Source: Streptomyces sp. CB03234 (lineage in GTDB: Bacteria > Actinomycetota > Actinomycetes > Streptomycetales > Streptomycetaceae). Taken from it: 64,000 bases of DNA. The position numbers and the translations under genes were made by a program. The stretch spans positions 1,242,169 through 1,306,168 of the forward strand of contig NZ_LIYH01000001.1 in NCBI RefSeq assembly GCF_001905885.1, given 5' to 3'. Positions 24,507 through 33,180 of this stretch are shown here, piece after piece. The notes under the pieces were generated by a model. The model saw nothing but the letters and a program-made list of their open reading frames with translations, was not told the DNA's origin and did no database searches. Within the stretch, counting starts at the first letter, position 1. Each line of letters starts with the position of its first letter.

Positions 24507-25379
24507 ATGCAGGGCACAGTCGACGGTTTCAGCTACGGCCTTGTCACACCCGTGGCCGCTTTTCTCATGTCGTGCCTGGGCGGCGCCTTGGGGCTGCGCT
24601 GCACCACCAGGTCCCTTCGCGAGCACGGCACCTTCAGACCCGGCTGGCTCGCACTCGGCGCCACCTCCATCGGCTCGGGCATATGGACCATGCACTTCAT
24701 CGCGATGATGGGCTTCACGGTCCAGGAGGCGCCGGTCGGCTACGACCCGGCCGTCACCTTCGCCAGCCTCGCCGTGGCGATCGTGATGGTCGGCATCGGG
24801 ATCTTCATCGTCGGATACCGGGGTGCCACCGCGATGGCCCTGGTCACCGGCGGCACCATCACGGGCCTCGGCATCGCCACCATGCACTACCTCGGCATGG
24901 CCGGAATGCGCCTGCCGGGCCGGCTCCAGTACGAGACCCTCACCGTCGCCCTCTCCGTCGTGATCGCGGTCGTGGCGGCGACCTCGGCGCTGTGGGCGGC
25001 CGTCTCGATCCGCGGGTTCCTGCCCAGCCTCGGTGCCGGCCTGGGCATGGGCGTCGCGGTCACCGGGATGCACTACACGGGCATGGCCGCGGTCAGCGTC
25101 CACCTGCACGGCGGCGGCCTCACGGCGGGCGACGGTGACACCGCGACCTCGCTGCTCGGCCCCATGCTGGTGGGCCCGGCGGTGTTCCTGCTGCTCGCCG
25201 GCGCCGTGGTGATGTTCGACCCGCTGCTGGTGACGGGCGGCGACCGCGACGGGCAGCGGACCGTGCTCGCGGCCCCCGGCCGGGCCCTCCGCCGCCCCGG
25301 TGCGCCGGTCCAGTGGCAGAGCCACTTCTACGACGAGCCCGCCGTCCGGTCGACGGCCCGCCGACCGCGCCGCCGCTAG
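24507..25379 (+). CDS. MHYT-domain integral membrane protein
   Basis: 290 residues with seven hydrophobic helices. Three MHYT repeats are clear: TMHFIAMMGF (about 69-78), TMHYLGMAGM (about 127-136) and GMHYTGMAAV (about 188-197). MHYT proteins are proposed metal- or gas-sensing membrane modules, usually fused to GGDEF/EAL or kinase domains. Here there is no output domain, only a basic Arg-rich tail. It is divergent from the GDPD gene and 87 nt upstream of uvrB. Confidence 0.88.
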   Translation: MQGTVDGFSYGLVTPVAAFLMSCLGGALGLRCTTRSLREHGTFRPGWLALGATSIGSGIWTMHFIAMMGFTVQEAPVGYDPAVTFASLAVAIVMVGIGIFIVGYRGATAMALVTGGTITGLGIATMHYLGMAGMRLPGRLQYETLTVALSVVIAVVAATSALWAAVSIRGFLPSLGAGLGMGVAVTGMHYTGMAAVSVHLHGGGLTAGDGDTATSLLGPMLVGPAVFLLLAGAVVMFDPLLVTGGDRDGQRTVLAAPGRALRRPGAPVQWQSHFYDEPAVRSTARRPRRR

Positions 25380-25438
25380 CGCGCCGGCGACCGCTGAGGC
25401 CGCCCGGCGACCCCCGATGACCTCGCCCGGGCCCCGGC

Positions 25439-25460
25439 TGTCAGTGCCGGGTCGTACGGT
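25439..25460 (+). promoter_or_regulatory. uvrB promoter, RecA-NDp/PafBC DNA-damage type
   Basis: TGTCAGTG (25439-25446), 8 nt, TACGGT (25455-25460). The ATG at 25467 is 6 nt further with no Shine-Dalgarno, implying a leaderless transcript. Confidence 0.8.
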
Positions 25461-25466
25461 GGTTGC

Positions 25467-27629
25467 ATGCGGCCCGTTTCCAAGATCGAACGCTCGGTGG
25501 CGCCTTTCGAGGTCGTCAGCCCCTACCAGCCCAGCGGTGACCAGCCGGCGGCCATCGCCGACCTGGCCCGGCGCATTCGCGCAGGCGAGAAGGACGTCGT
25601 CCTGCTCGGCGCGACCGGCACCGGCAAGTCGGCGACGACGGCCTGGATGATCGAGAAGCTTCAGCGCCCCACCCTCGTGATGGCGCCGAACAAGACGCTG
25701 GCCGCCCAGCTGGCCAACGAGTTCCGCGAGCTCCTGCCGAACAACGCGGTCGAGTACTTCGTCTCGTACTACGACTATTACCAGCCCGAGGCGTACGTCC
25801 CCCAGTCGGACACCTACATCGAGAAGGACTCCTCGATCAACGAGGAGGTCGAGCGGCTGCGCCACTCGGCCACGAACTCGCTGCTCACCCGGCGGGACGT
25901 CATCGTGGTCGCCTCCGTCTCCTGCATCTACGGCCTCGGTACGCCACAGGAGTACGTCGACCGGATGGTCCCCCTCAAGGTCGGTGAGGAGATCGACCGG
26001 GACCAGCTGCTGCGCCGCTTCGTCGACATCCAGTACACCCGCAACGACCTGGCCTTCGCCCGCGGCACCTTCCGCGTGCGCGGTGACACCATCGAGATCT
26101 TCCCGGTCTACGAGGAGCTGGCCGTCCGGATCGAGATGTTCGGCGACGAGATCGAGGCGCTGTCCACGCTGCACCCGCTCACGGGCGAGGTCATCAGCGA
26201 CGACCAGGAGCTCTACGTCTTTCCGGCCAGCCACTACGTGGCGGGGCCCGAGCGCATGGAGAAGGCGGTCAACGGCATCGAGCGCGAGCTCGAGGAGCGC
26301 CTGGCCGAGCTGGAGAAGCAGGGCAAGCTGCTGGAGGCCCAGCGGCTGCGGATGCGCACCACGTACGACATCGAGATGATGCGCCAGATCGGGTCCTGCT
26401 CCGGCATCGAGAACTACTCGATGCACTTCGACGACCGTGAGCCCGGCTCCCCGCCCAACACCCTCCTCGACTACTTCCCCGAGGACTTCCTGCTCGTCAT
26501 CGACGAGTCCCATGTCACCGTGCCGCAGATCGGCGCCATGTACGAGGGCGACGCCTCCCGCAAGCGCACCCTCGTCGACCACGGCTTCCGGCTGCCTTCA
26601 GCACTCGACAACCGGCCGCTGAAGTGGGAGGAGTTCCAGGAGCGGATCGGCCAGACCGTCTACCTGTCGGCGACGCCCGGACAGTACGAGCTCTCCCGCT
26701 CCGACGGCTTCGTCGAGCAGATCATCCGCCCCACCGGGCTCGTCGACCCCGAGGTCGTCGTCAAGCCGACCGAGGGCCAGATCGACGACCTGGTCCACGA
26801 GATCCGCCTCCGTACCGAGCGGGACGAGCGGGTCCTGGTCACCACCCTCACCAAGAAGATGGCCGAGGACCTCACCGACTACTTCCTGGAGCTGGGCATC
26901 CAGGTCCGCTATCTGCACAGCGACGTCGACACCCTGCGCCGGGTGGAGCTGCTGCGCGAACTGCGCTCCGGCGAGTACGACGTCCTGGTCGGCATCAACC
27001 TGCTCCGTGAGGGCCTCGACCTCCCCGAGGTCTCCCTCGTGGCCATCCTGGACGCGGACAAGCAGGGCTTCCTCCGTTCCGGCACATCGCTGATCCAGAC
27101 CATCGGGCGCGCGGCGCGCAACGTCTCCGGCCAGGTCCACATGTACGCGGACACCATCACCCCGGCCATGGCGCAGGCCATCGACGAGACCAACCGGCGG
27201 CGCGAGAAGCAGGTCGCGTACAACACGGCCAACGGCATCGACCCGCAGCCGCTGCGCAAGAAGATCAACGACATCGTCGCGACCATCGCGCGCGAGGAGG
27301 TCGACACCGAGCAGCTGCTCGGCACCGGCTACCGCCAGTCCAAGGACGGCAAGGGCGCCAAGGCCCCCGTCCCCTCGCTGGGCTCCAAGTCGGCGCACGG
27401 CGGCGGCACTGCAGGCGCCAAGGCCGCCAAGGCCGGCAAGGCCGGCGGAAAGGGCGCGCTGGTCAGCGACCGCCCGGCGGCCGAACTGGCCGGAATCATC
27501 GAGGAGATGACCGAGCGGATGCGGGCGGCGGCGGCCGAGCTGCAGTTCGAGGTGGCGGCACGGTTGCGTGACGAGGTCAGCGAGCTGAAGAAGGAGCTGC
27601 GGCAGATGAAGGAGGCGGGCATCGCCTAA
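25467..27629 (+). CDS. uvrB: excinuclease ABC subunit B
   Basis: 720 residues. It is the DNA-damage verification helicase of nucleotide excision repair, loaded by UvrA and recruiting UvrC. Walker A GATGTGKS is at 48-55. The aromatic beta-hairpin [20 protein letters not shown] lies near 100-119, DESH is at 346-349, and helicase motifs V/VI ([30 protein letters not shown]) follow. The C-terminal UVR domain binding UvrC is at about 680-715. It exceeds E. coli UvrB by ~45 residues because of an Ala/Lys/Gly linker (about 635-670) before the UVR domain. It has its own damage promoter. Confidence 0.98.
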   Translation: MRPVSKIERSVAPFEVVSPYQPSGDQPAAIADLARRIRAGEKDVVLLGATGTGKSATTAWMIEKLQRPTLVMAPNKTLAAQLANEFRELLPNNAVEYFVSYYDYYQPEAYVPQSDTYIEKDSSINEEVERLRHSATNSLLTRRDVIVVASVSCIYGLGTPQEYVDRMVPLKVGEEIDRDQLLRRFVDIQYTRNDLAFARGTFRVRGDTIEIFPVYEELAVRIEMFGDEIEALSTLHPLTGEVISDDQELYVFPASHYVAGPERMEKAVNGIERELEERLAELEKQGKLLEAQRLRMRTTYDIEMMRQIGSCSGIENYSMHFDDREPGSPPNTLLDYFPEDFLLVIDESHVTVPQIGAMYEGDASRKRTLVDHGFRLPSALDNRPLKWEEFQERIGQTVYLSATPGQYELSRSDGFVEQIIRPTGLVDPEVVVKPTEGQIDDLVHEIRLRTERDERVLVTTLTKKMAEDLTDYFLELGIQVRYLHSDVDTLRRVELLRELRSGEYDVLVGINLLREGLDLPEVSLVAILDADKQGFLRSGTSLIQTIGRAARNVSGQVHMYADTITPAMAQAIDETNRRREKQVAYNTANGIDPQPLRKKINDIVATIAREEVDTEQLLGTGYRQSKDGKGAKAPVPSLGSKSAHGGGTAGAKAAKAGKAGGKGALVSDRPAAELAGIIEEMTERMRAAAAELQFEVAARLRDEVSELKKELRQMKEAGIA

Positions 27630-27645
27630 CCCCGCCGAATCCGGT

Positions 27646-27657
27646 GTGTTGCAACAC
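27646..27657. promoter_or_regulatory. 12-bp palindrome GTGTTGCAACAC
   Basis: A perfect palindrome 17 nt after uvrB and about 110 nt before the TerD gene. It could be an operator of the TerD gene. The stem is too short for a convincing terminator. Confidence 0.35.
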
Positions 27658-27766
27658 CGCCACAAAACAGGGCCTGGCCTGATGCCGTGTCTGGGCCCTG
27701 CGTAGGGTGCTGGTCAACCGCACTCTTCAGACGGTCGCGGGGGTACGCAACGAGAGGGGACAGCGC

Positions 27767-28345
27767 GTGACGGTCAATATGACCAAGGGCCAGGCCATCA
27801 ACCTGCAGAAGAGCGACGGGGGTACTCTCACCGCGGTGCGGATGGGGCTCGGGTGGCAGGCGGCGCCGCGTCGCGGTCTGTTCGGCTCGCGCACCCGTGA
27901 GGTCGACCTCGACGCCTCGGCGGTGCTCTTCGCCGAGAAGCAGCCCGTGGACGTGGTCTTCTTCCGCCACCTGGTCAGCGACGACGGCTCCGTCCGCCAC
28001 ACCGGTGACAACCTGGTGGGCGGCGCGGGACAGGGCGGCGACGACGAGGCGATCCTCGTCGACCTGCAGCGCGTCCCGGTCCACATCGACCAGATCGTCT
28101 TCACGGTGAACTCCTTCACCGGCCAGACGTTCCAGGAGGTCCAGAACGCCTTCTGCCGCATCGTCGACGAGACGAACGGCCAGGAGCTGGCGCGCTACAC
28201 CCTGGACGGCGGCGGCCAGTACACCGCGCAGATCATGGCCAAGGTGCACCGGGCCGGTGCCGGCTGGCAGATGACGGCCCTGGGCAACCCGGCCAACGGC
28301 CGTACGTTCCAGGACCTGATGCCGTCGATCCTGCCGCACCTGTAG
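27767..28345 (+). CDS. TerD-family protein
   Basis: 192 residues, single TerD domain. Typical features: MTKGQAINLQKSDGGTLTAV start, VDLDASAVLF, and Ca2+-site acidic loops SDDGSVRHTGDNL and GGDDEAILVDLQRVP, then IVFTVNSFTGQTFQEVQNAF. TerD proteins bind calcium and take part in membrane-linked stress or phage responses; tellurite resistance is only one phenotype. The GTG at 27767 has GAGAGGGG upstream. It is followed by a terminator, then a TerD fusion gene and TerC. Confidence 0.93.
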   Translation: MTVNMTKGQAINLQKSDGGTLTAVRMGLGWQAAPRRGLFGSRTREVDLDASAVLFAEKQPVDVVFFRHLVSDDGSVRHTGDNLVGGAGQGGDDEAILVDLQRVPVHIDQIVFTVNSFTGQTFQEVQNAFCRIVDETNGQELARYTLDGGGQYTAQIMAKVHRAGAGWQMTALGNPANGRTFQDLMPSILPHL

Positions 28346-28351
28346 GCGCCC

Positions 28352-28389
28352 GGCACACGCACACGCACACGCACACGCACAGCACACAC
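28352..28389 (+). repeat. CACACG hexamer repeat
   Basis: About four CACACG units followed by a short CA run, just after the TerD stop and before the terminator. Confidence 0.8.
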
Positions 28390-28426
28390 CCGCAGCTCCC
28401 GGAGGCCAGGCCGCCGGGAGCTGCGG
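28390..28426 (+). terminator. TerD terminator hairpin
   Basis: Perfect 13-bp arms CCGCAGCTCCCGG and CCGGGAGCTGCGG with an 11-nt loop, ending in TTGA. Confidence 0.85.
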
Positions 28427-28464
28427 TTGACACCGAGGCACCGCAGCACCGAGGGGACACAGGC

Positions 28465-30423
28465 ATGACGGCCGAGCTGGTCCGGGGGCAGAACCATCCC
28501 TTGCCCCACACCCGACTCGAGATCCGGGTGTCGGCCGGCGCGCCGGTCATCGCCGGGGCCACGCTCGGCGACGAGAACGGCACGGTGGCAGGCGCCCAGT
28601 GGATCGCCCACCCAGGCTCGCCCGCGCTGCCCGGCCTCGAAGTGTCCCGGCAGGCGGCCGCCGACCACCGGCTCGCCGTCGACCTCGACGCCCTGCCGGG
28701 GGAGGTGCACCGGGTGACGGTGCTCCTCGCCCTGCCCCATGGCGCCGGCGGCCCGGCGCGGTTCGGCGCAGTCGCCGCGCCGTTCGCCGCGGTCACCGCC
28801 CTCGACGGCACCGAGGTCGCCAGTTTCACCATCACGGGCCTGGACACGGAGTCCGCCGTGGTCGCCCTGGAGCTGTACCGCCGCCAGGGTGCCTGGAAGA
28901 TGCGCGCCGTCGGCCAGGGGTACGCGGGCGGGCTCACCGCGATGCTCGCCGACCAGGGTCTGGACCGGGCCGCCGAGCTCGCGGACACCATCCAGGAAGC
29001 GGTCGCGAACGGGGTGACGCGGTCGGTCTCCGCGCCTCCGCCCCGTACCGCCGACGGCGACCGCGCCAGGCGCGGCGCCTCGCTGACCGCATCCGGCGCA
29101 CCCGGCGACACCGCGCCGTCGTCCACCACCCCGCCCCCCGCCACCGGCCCGTCCCACCCGGCCGTGCCCGCCGCCGCGCCGACCGGGCCCATCAGCTACG
29201 CCCACCCGCGCCGCGAGACCACCGCCCCGCCGCCCCCGGACGCCGCCACCAACCGGCCCGTAGCCGCCCCCACGCCCCCGGGGCAGCCCGCCCCGCCGGT
29301 CGCCGGCGATGCCAGCGGCTGGTCCATGGACGAGCGCCTGTACAACCAGGTCTGGGGCATGTTCGAGGACCTGGCCCGCACCACTGCCGCGTACCGCAGC
29401 GCCGTCGACTTCGCCGAGTCCCGCATGGACCAGGAGCTCGACCGCGTCCTGTCCGACCCGCGCAGCCGGATCGGCTCAGCCGGCGACGCCGCCCGCGCGG
29501 CGGCCCGCGCCAGGTGCGACGAGCTGACCGCCCGCGCCCGCGAGGCGCTCGACCGGGACCTCGCACAGCTCACCGCCGAGGCGGAGGTCGTCGAGCCCGC
29601 CCTTCCGGCCGCGTACGCGGGCTGGGAGAGCCCGGTGTGGCACGGCTACCGCGTCCCCGCCGAGGGCCCCATGGCGCTGCGCCTGGGGGATCTCCACCTC
29701 CCCGAGCGCCCCGAGCTGCGCATCCCGATGCTGGTGCGGCTGCCGCTGGAGCGGGGCCTGTGGGTGGACAGCGGCCGTTCCGGTTCCGAGGCCGCCGCCT
29801 TCATGGACGACGGGGAGCTGCGCCGGCTCGCCGTGGACACGGCCGTCCTGCACGCGGCGCGGCTGCTCGCCGTCCACCCGGTGGGCGAATACGCCGTCCA
29901 TGTCATCGACCCGGCGGGCTCGGCAGCCGCCTCCCTCGCCCCGCTGGCCGAATCCGGGGTGCTCGCCGCACCGCCGGCGGCCGGGGCCGGGGGAGTGGCC
30001 GCCGTCCTGGGCGCTCTCACCCAGCGCGTGGAGCTGGTACGGATGGCCGTCAGCGGCGGCGCGACCGACGCGCTCCCGCCGGACCTGGACACCGCCGACC
30101 AGCTGCTGATCGTCAACGACTTCCCGCACGGCTTCGACGACCGTGCCGTCACCCAGCTGCGCTACCTGGCGGACGAGGGCCCGGCGGTCGGCGTCCACCT
30201 GCTGCTGATCGCCGACCGGGAGGACGCCAGTGCCTACGGGCCGGTGCTCGACCCCCTGTGGCGGTCGCTGCTGCGCCTGACGCCGGTCCCGGACGACCAC
30301 CTCGCCGACCCGTGGGTGGGACACGCCTGGACGTACGAGCCGCCCCGGCTGCCCGAGGGGAGCGGGATCCTGCGCCAAGTCCTGTCGCAGGTGGCTCAAG
30401 CCCGTACCAACTGGCGGCGCTGA
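28465..30423 (+). CDS. TerD domain fused to a degenerate FtsK/SpoIIIE-like region
   Basis: 652 residues. Residues ~1-175 are a TerD domain (AELVRGQNHPLPHTRLEIRV, then EVASFTITGLDTESAVVALE). Residues ~185-285 are a Pro/Ala-rich linker. The rest starts with a coiled-coil segment (AARARCDELTARAREALDRD) and continues as LRIPMLVRLPLERGLWVDSG, like the start of FtsK/SpoIIIE-type ATPase domains. The loop where Walker A should be (SGRSGSEAA) lacks GK[ST]. A Walker B-like LLIVNDFPHGF and VGVHLLLIAD remain. It is probably a non-hydrolysing scaffold; the FtsK relation is inferred from pattern only. It stands between TerD and TerC. Confidence 0.75.
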   Translation: MTAELVRGQNHPLPHTRLEIRVSAGAPVIAGATLGDENGTVAGAQWIAHPGSPALPGLEVSRQAAADHRLAVDLDALPGEVHRVTVLLALPHGAGGPARFGAVAAPFAAVTALDGTEVASFTITGLDTESAVVALELYRRQGAWKMRAVGQGYAGGLTAMLADQGLDRAAELADTIQEAVANGVTRSVSAPPPRTADGDRARRGASLTASGAPGDTAPSSTTPPPATGPSHPAVPAAAPTGPISYAHPRRETTAPPPPDAATNRPVAAPTPPGQPAPPVAGDASGWSMDERLYNQVWGMFEDLARTTAAYRSAVDFAESRMDQELDRVLSDPRSRIGSAGDAARAAARARCDELTARAREALDRDLAQLTAEAEVVEPALPAAYAGWESPVWHGYRVPAEGPMALRLGDLHLPERPELRIPMLVRLPLERGLWVDSGRSGSEAAAFMDDGELRRLAVDTAVLHAARLLAVHPVGEYAVHVIDPAGSAAASLAPLAESGVLAAPPAAGAGGVAAVLGALTQRVELVRMAVSGGATDALPPDLDTADQLLIVNDFPHGFDDRAVTQLRYLADEGPAVGVHLLLIADREDASAYGPVLDPLWRSLLRLTPVPDDHLADPWVGHAWTYEPPRLPEGSGILRQVLSQVAQARTNWRR

Positions 30424-30492
30424 CCTGCGGACTTGGGACGCCTTTTACTTTCCCCTTTACCTTTCTTTGGTCTTTGCGGTAACGTTCTTGGT

Positions 30493-30624
30493 GCGGAGGG
30501 GAGTACTCCCTGCGCGGCGTGCCCGTCAGTACGGACGGTCGGACATAAGGCCGGTCCCGGGGCGCCGGCCCGTGGTGTGTACCGGTGATGGACGCCGGGC
30601 CGCCCGGGTGGAAGAGACCTCCGG
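30493..30624 (+). promoter_or_regulatory. yybP-ykoY manganese riboswitch in the TerC leader
   Basis: The leader has the conserved blocks in order: GGAGGGGAGTAC (30495-30506), CGTCAGTACGG, then a variable GC-rich arm, then GGAAGAGACCTCC (30610-30622). The outer stem P1 pairs GGAGG (30495-30499) with CCTCC (30618-30622). GGGGAGTA and AGAGACC flanking P1 and the CGTCA-type internal loop are the family signature, and TerC genes are the classic downstream genes. The call is by eye, without a covariance score. The 30424-30492 stretch upstream is a pyrimidine-rich promoter-like region. Confidence 0.75.
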
Positions 30625-30667
30625 CAGCGACGACGCTGATCAGTAGCCGTACGACGCCGGAGGCGCA

Positions 30668-31684
30668 GTGGACGTTTCAATGAGCCTGTGGGTGGCGACC
30701 ATTCTCGGTCTGTCCGCCCTGATCGCGGTCGACTTCTTCATCGGGCGCAAGCCCCATGACGTGTCGATCAAGGAAGCCGGAACCTGGACGGTCGTCTGGA
30801 TCGTCCTCGCCGCACTGTTCGGCCTGGGCCTGCTGTTCTTCGGCGAGACCCAGGCGTCCGGCGAGTTCTTCGCCGGTTACATCACCGAGAAGTCGCTGAG
30901 CGTGGACAACCTCTTCGTCTTCGTCCTGATCATGGCGAAGTTCTCGGTGCCGACCCATCTCCAGCAGCGGGTGCTGCTGATCGGTGTTCTGGTGGCGCTC
31001 GTGCTCCGCGCGATATTCATCGCCGCCGGCGCCGCGATCATCGCCAGCTTCTCGTGGGTCTTCTACATCTTCGGCGCGTTCCTGATCTACACCGCCTGGA
31101 AGCTCATCCAGGAGGCGCGCGCCGACGAGCCGGAAGAGGAGTTCGAGGAGAACCGCCTCCTCAAGTCCATCGAGAACCGCTTCGGTGTCGCCGACAAGTA
31201 CCACGGCACCAAGCTCTTCATCCGCAACAACGGCAAGCGCGTGCTGACCCCGCTGATGGTCGTCATGCTCGCCATCGGCACCACGGACGTGCTGTTCGCG
31301 CTGGACTCCATCCCCGCGATCTTCGGTCTGACCCAGGACCCGTACATCGTCTTCACCGCCAACGCCTTCGCCCTGATGGGTCTGCGGCAGCTGTACTTCC
31401 TCATCGGCGGCCTGCTGAAGAAGCTGGTCCACCTGAGCTACGGCCTGTCGGTGATCCTCGGCTTCATCGGTGTGAAGCTGGTGCTGCACGCCCTGCACGA
31501 GTCCGGGGTGCACGTGCCGGAGATCTCCATCCCCTTCTCGCTCGCGGTCATCTGCGGCGTCCTGGTCATCACCACGATCACCAGCCTGATCGCCTCCAAG
31601 AAGCAGGCGGAGCGCGAAGCGGCCGAGGCGGCCGATGGGTCCGATGGATCCGAGAAGGCGCCGAAGGACAGCGTCGGGGCCTGA
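30668..31684 (+). CDS. TerC-family integral membrane protein, probable metal exporter
   Basis: 338 residues with about nine transmembrane helices. TerC signatures: ALIAVDFFIGRKPHDVSIKEA, FFAGYITEKSLSVDNLFVFV (conserved acidic D/E and N in the membrane) and LAIGTTDVLFALDSIPAIFGLT. The Alx/TerC family exports Mn2+ in several bacteria. The riboswitch in the leader supports manganese export here over tellurite resistance. The GTG at 30668 is chosen for the GGAGG 4 nt upstream; an ATG 12 nt downstream is an alternative. A strong terminator follows. Confidence 0.92.
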   Translation: MDVSMSLWVATILGLSALIAVDFFIGRKPHDVSIKEAGTWTVVWIVLAALFGLGLLFFGETQASGEFFAGYITEKSLSVDNLFVFVLIMAKFSVPTHLQQRVLLIGVLVALVLRAIFIAAGAAIIASFSWVFYIFGAFLIYTAWKLIQEARADEPEEEFEENRLLKSIENRFGVADKYHGTKLFIRNNGKRVLTPLMVVMLAIGTTDVLFALDSIPAIFGLTQDPYIVFTANAFALMGLRQLYFLIGGLLKKLVHLSYGLSVILGFIGVKLVLHALHESGVHVPEISIPFSLAVICGVLVITTITSLIASKKQAEREAAEAADGSDGSEKAPKDSVGA

Positions 31685-31704
31685 CCGCCCCAGGCACGAG
31701 CACG

Positions 31705-31750
31705 GCACCGGCCGGTACGGGTTCGCATCGCGACCCGCACCGGCCGGTGC
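31705..31750 (+). terminator. TerC terminator, probably bidirectional
   Basis: Long inverted repeat with arms GCACCGGCCGGTACGGGT and ACCCGCACCGGCCGGTGC (one internal mismatch) and a ~10-nt loop, between convergent TerC and MFS genes. Confidence 0.85.
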
Positions 31751-31801
31751 TGCTTCGGCCGCCGATCGCCCCCGCCCACGCGGAGCCGGCCGCCGATCGC
31801 C

Positions 31802-33118
31802 TCACACGACCGCCGACTCCACGGCCGGTTTCGCCACCGGCTTGGGCAGTGTCTCGGGCAGCAGGGCGAAGCAACCGAGGCTGAACAGGGCCATCCCCGT
31901 CAGGTACGCCGCCACGCCCCAGGGCGGCCCGGAACCGCCGGCGGCGGCCGTCGCCACGATCGGGGTCAGGGCTCCGCCGAGGACGCCCGCCAGGTTGTAG
32001 CCGACGGCCGCGCCGGTGCAGCGCACCCTCGGCTCGTACAGCTCCGGCAGATACGCGGCGACCACCGCGAACGTGCTGATGAACGCCAGCATGGCCCCCG
32101 TGAACCCCAGGAACATCAGCAGCGGCTGGGCCGTGTGCAGCAGGCCCACCATGGGGAACATCCACAGCGCGGAGGCCGCGCAGCCGGCCAGGCACATCGG
32201 ACGCCGCCCATAGCGGTCACCGAGCATCGCGGCGAACGGCGTCGCCACCCCCTTGATCGCCACCGCCGCCATGATGCAGACGAGCATCACCGTACGGCTC
32301 ACGCCGAGCCGCTCGGTGCCGTACGCCAGCGCCCACGTGGACACCGCGTAGAAGATCGCGTACCCGACGGCCAGCGCCCCCGCCGTCAGCAGCACCAGCC
32401 GCCAGTGGCCGCGTGCCACCTCCACCAGCGGGGCGCCGGCCCGCTTGCCGGTCTCGGCCAGCTCACGGAACTGGGGCGTCTCCGCCAGGGACGTACGCAG
32501 CAGCAGCCCGCCGGCCGCCAGCAGCCCCGCGGCCCAGAACGGCACCCGCCAGCCCCACTCCCGGAACTGGGCGTCGCTCAGCCCCGCCGAAAGCCCCAGC
32601 ATCACCCCGTTCGCCAGCAGGAAGCCGACGGCGGGGCCGATCTGCGGAAAGCTCGCCCACAGCGCGCGCCGCCGCTCGGGCGCGTGCTCCGCCGTCAGCA
32701 GCACCGCCCCGCCCCACTCCCCGCCGAGCCCCAGCCCCTGGAGGAACCGCAGCACCAGCAGCAGCACCGGAGCGGCCACGCCGAGCGTCGCGTACGACGG
32801 TACGCACCCGACCGCGACGGTCGCCGCGCCGGTCAGTACCAGGGACGCGAGCATCACCGGACGCCGTCCGTACCGGTCGCCGATGTGCCCGAAGAGCGCA
32901 GAACCGAGCGGACGCGAAATGAAGCCGATCGCGAATGTACCGAAAGCCGCCAGCGTGCCGGCGACCGGCGAGAAGGTCGGAAAGAACAGCGGTCCCAGGA
33001 CCAGCGCGGCCGCGGTCCCGTAGACGAAGAAGTCGTAGAACTCGATGGCGGTGCCGGCGAGCGAGGCGGCGGCGAGCCGCACCATGGAGGGCGTACGGGG
33101 AGTATGACTCTGGCGCAT
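31802..33118 (-). CDS. MFS transporter, metabolite:proton symporter (MHS) type
   Basis: 438 residues from the ATG at 33118 (an ATG at 33139 is also in frame). MHS-family marks: SLAGTAIEFYDFFVYGTAAA in helix 1, GHIGDRYGRRPVM (motif A), LRFLQGLGLGGEWGGAVLL in helix 4, and GDRYGRRPMCLAG in the second half. Relatives import dicarboxylates, shikimate or osmolytes; the substrate here is not determinable. It stands alone, converging on TerC. Confidence 0.88.
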   Translation of the reverse strand: MRQSHTPRTPSMVRLAAASLAGTAIEFYDFFVYGTAAALVLGPLFFPTFSPVAGTLAAFGTFAIGFISRPLGSALFGHIGDRYGRRPVMLASLVLTGAATVAVGCVPSYATLGVAAPVLLLVLRFLQGLGLGGEWGGAVLLTAEHAPERRRALWASFPQIGPAVGFLLANGVMLGLSAGLSDAQFREWGWRVPFWAAGLLAAGGLLLRTSLAETPQFRELAETGKRAGAPLVEVARGHWRLVLLTAGALAVGYAIFYAVSTWALAYGTERLGVSRTVMLVCIMAAVAIKGVATPFAAMLGDRYGRRPMCLAGCAASALWMFPMVGLLHTAQPLLMFLGFTGAMLAFISTFAVVAAYLPELYEPRVRCTGAAVGYNLAGVLGGALTPIVATAAAGGSGPPWGVAAYLTGMALFSLGCFALLPETLPKPVAKPAVESAVV

Positions 33119-33180
33119 GCCGCGCCAACTACCCGCCACGGCCCCGGGTTACGGGGCGTGAGGGAGGCGCACGGGAGCGT

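Noticed and set aside
27767..31684. Classical tellurite-resistance operon
   Set aside because: Only TerD-type and TerC-type genes are present, separated by terminators and independent leaders, with a manganese riboswitch before TerC; terA, B, E, F and Z relatives are not all present.
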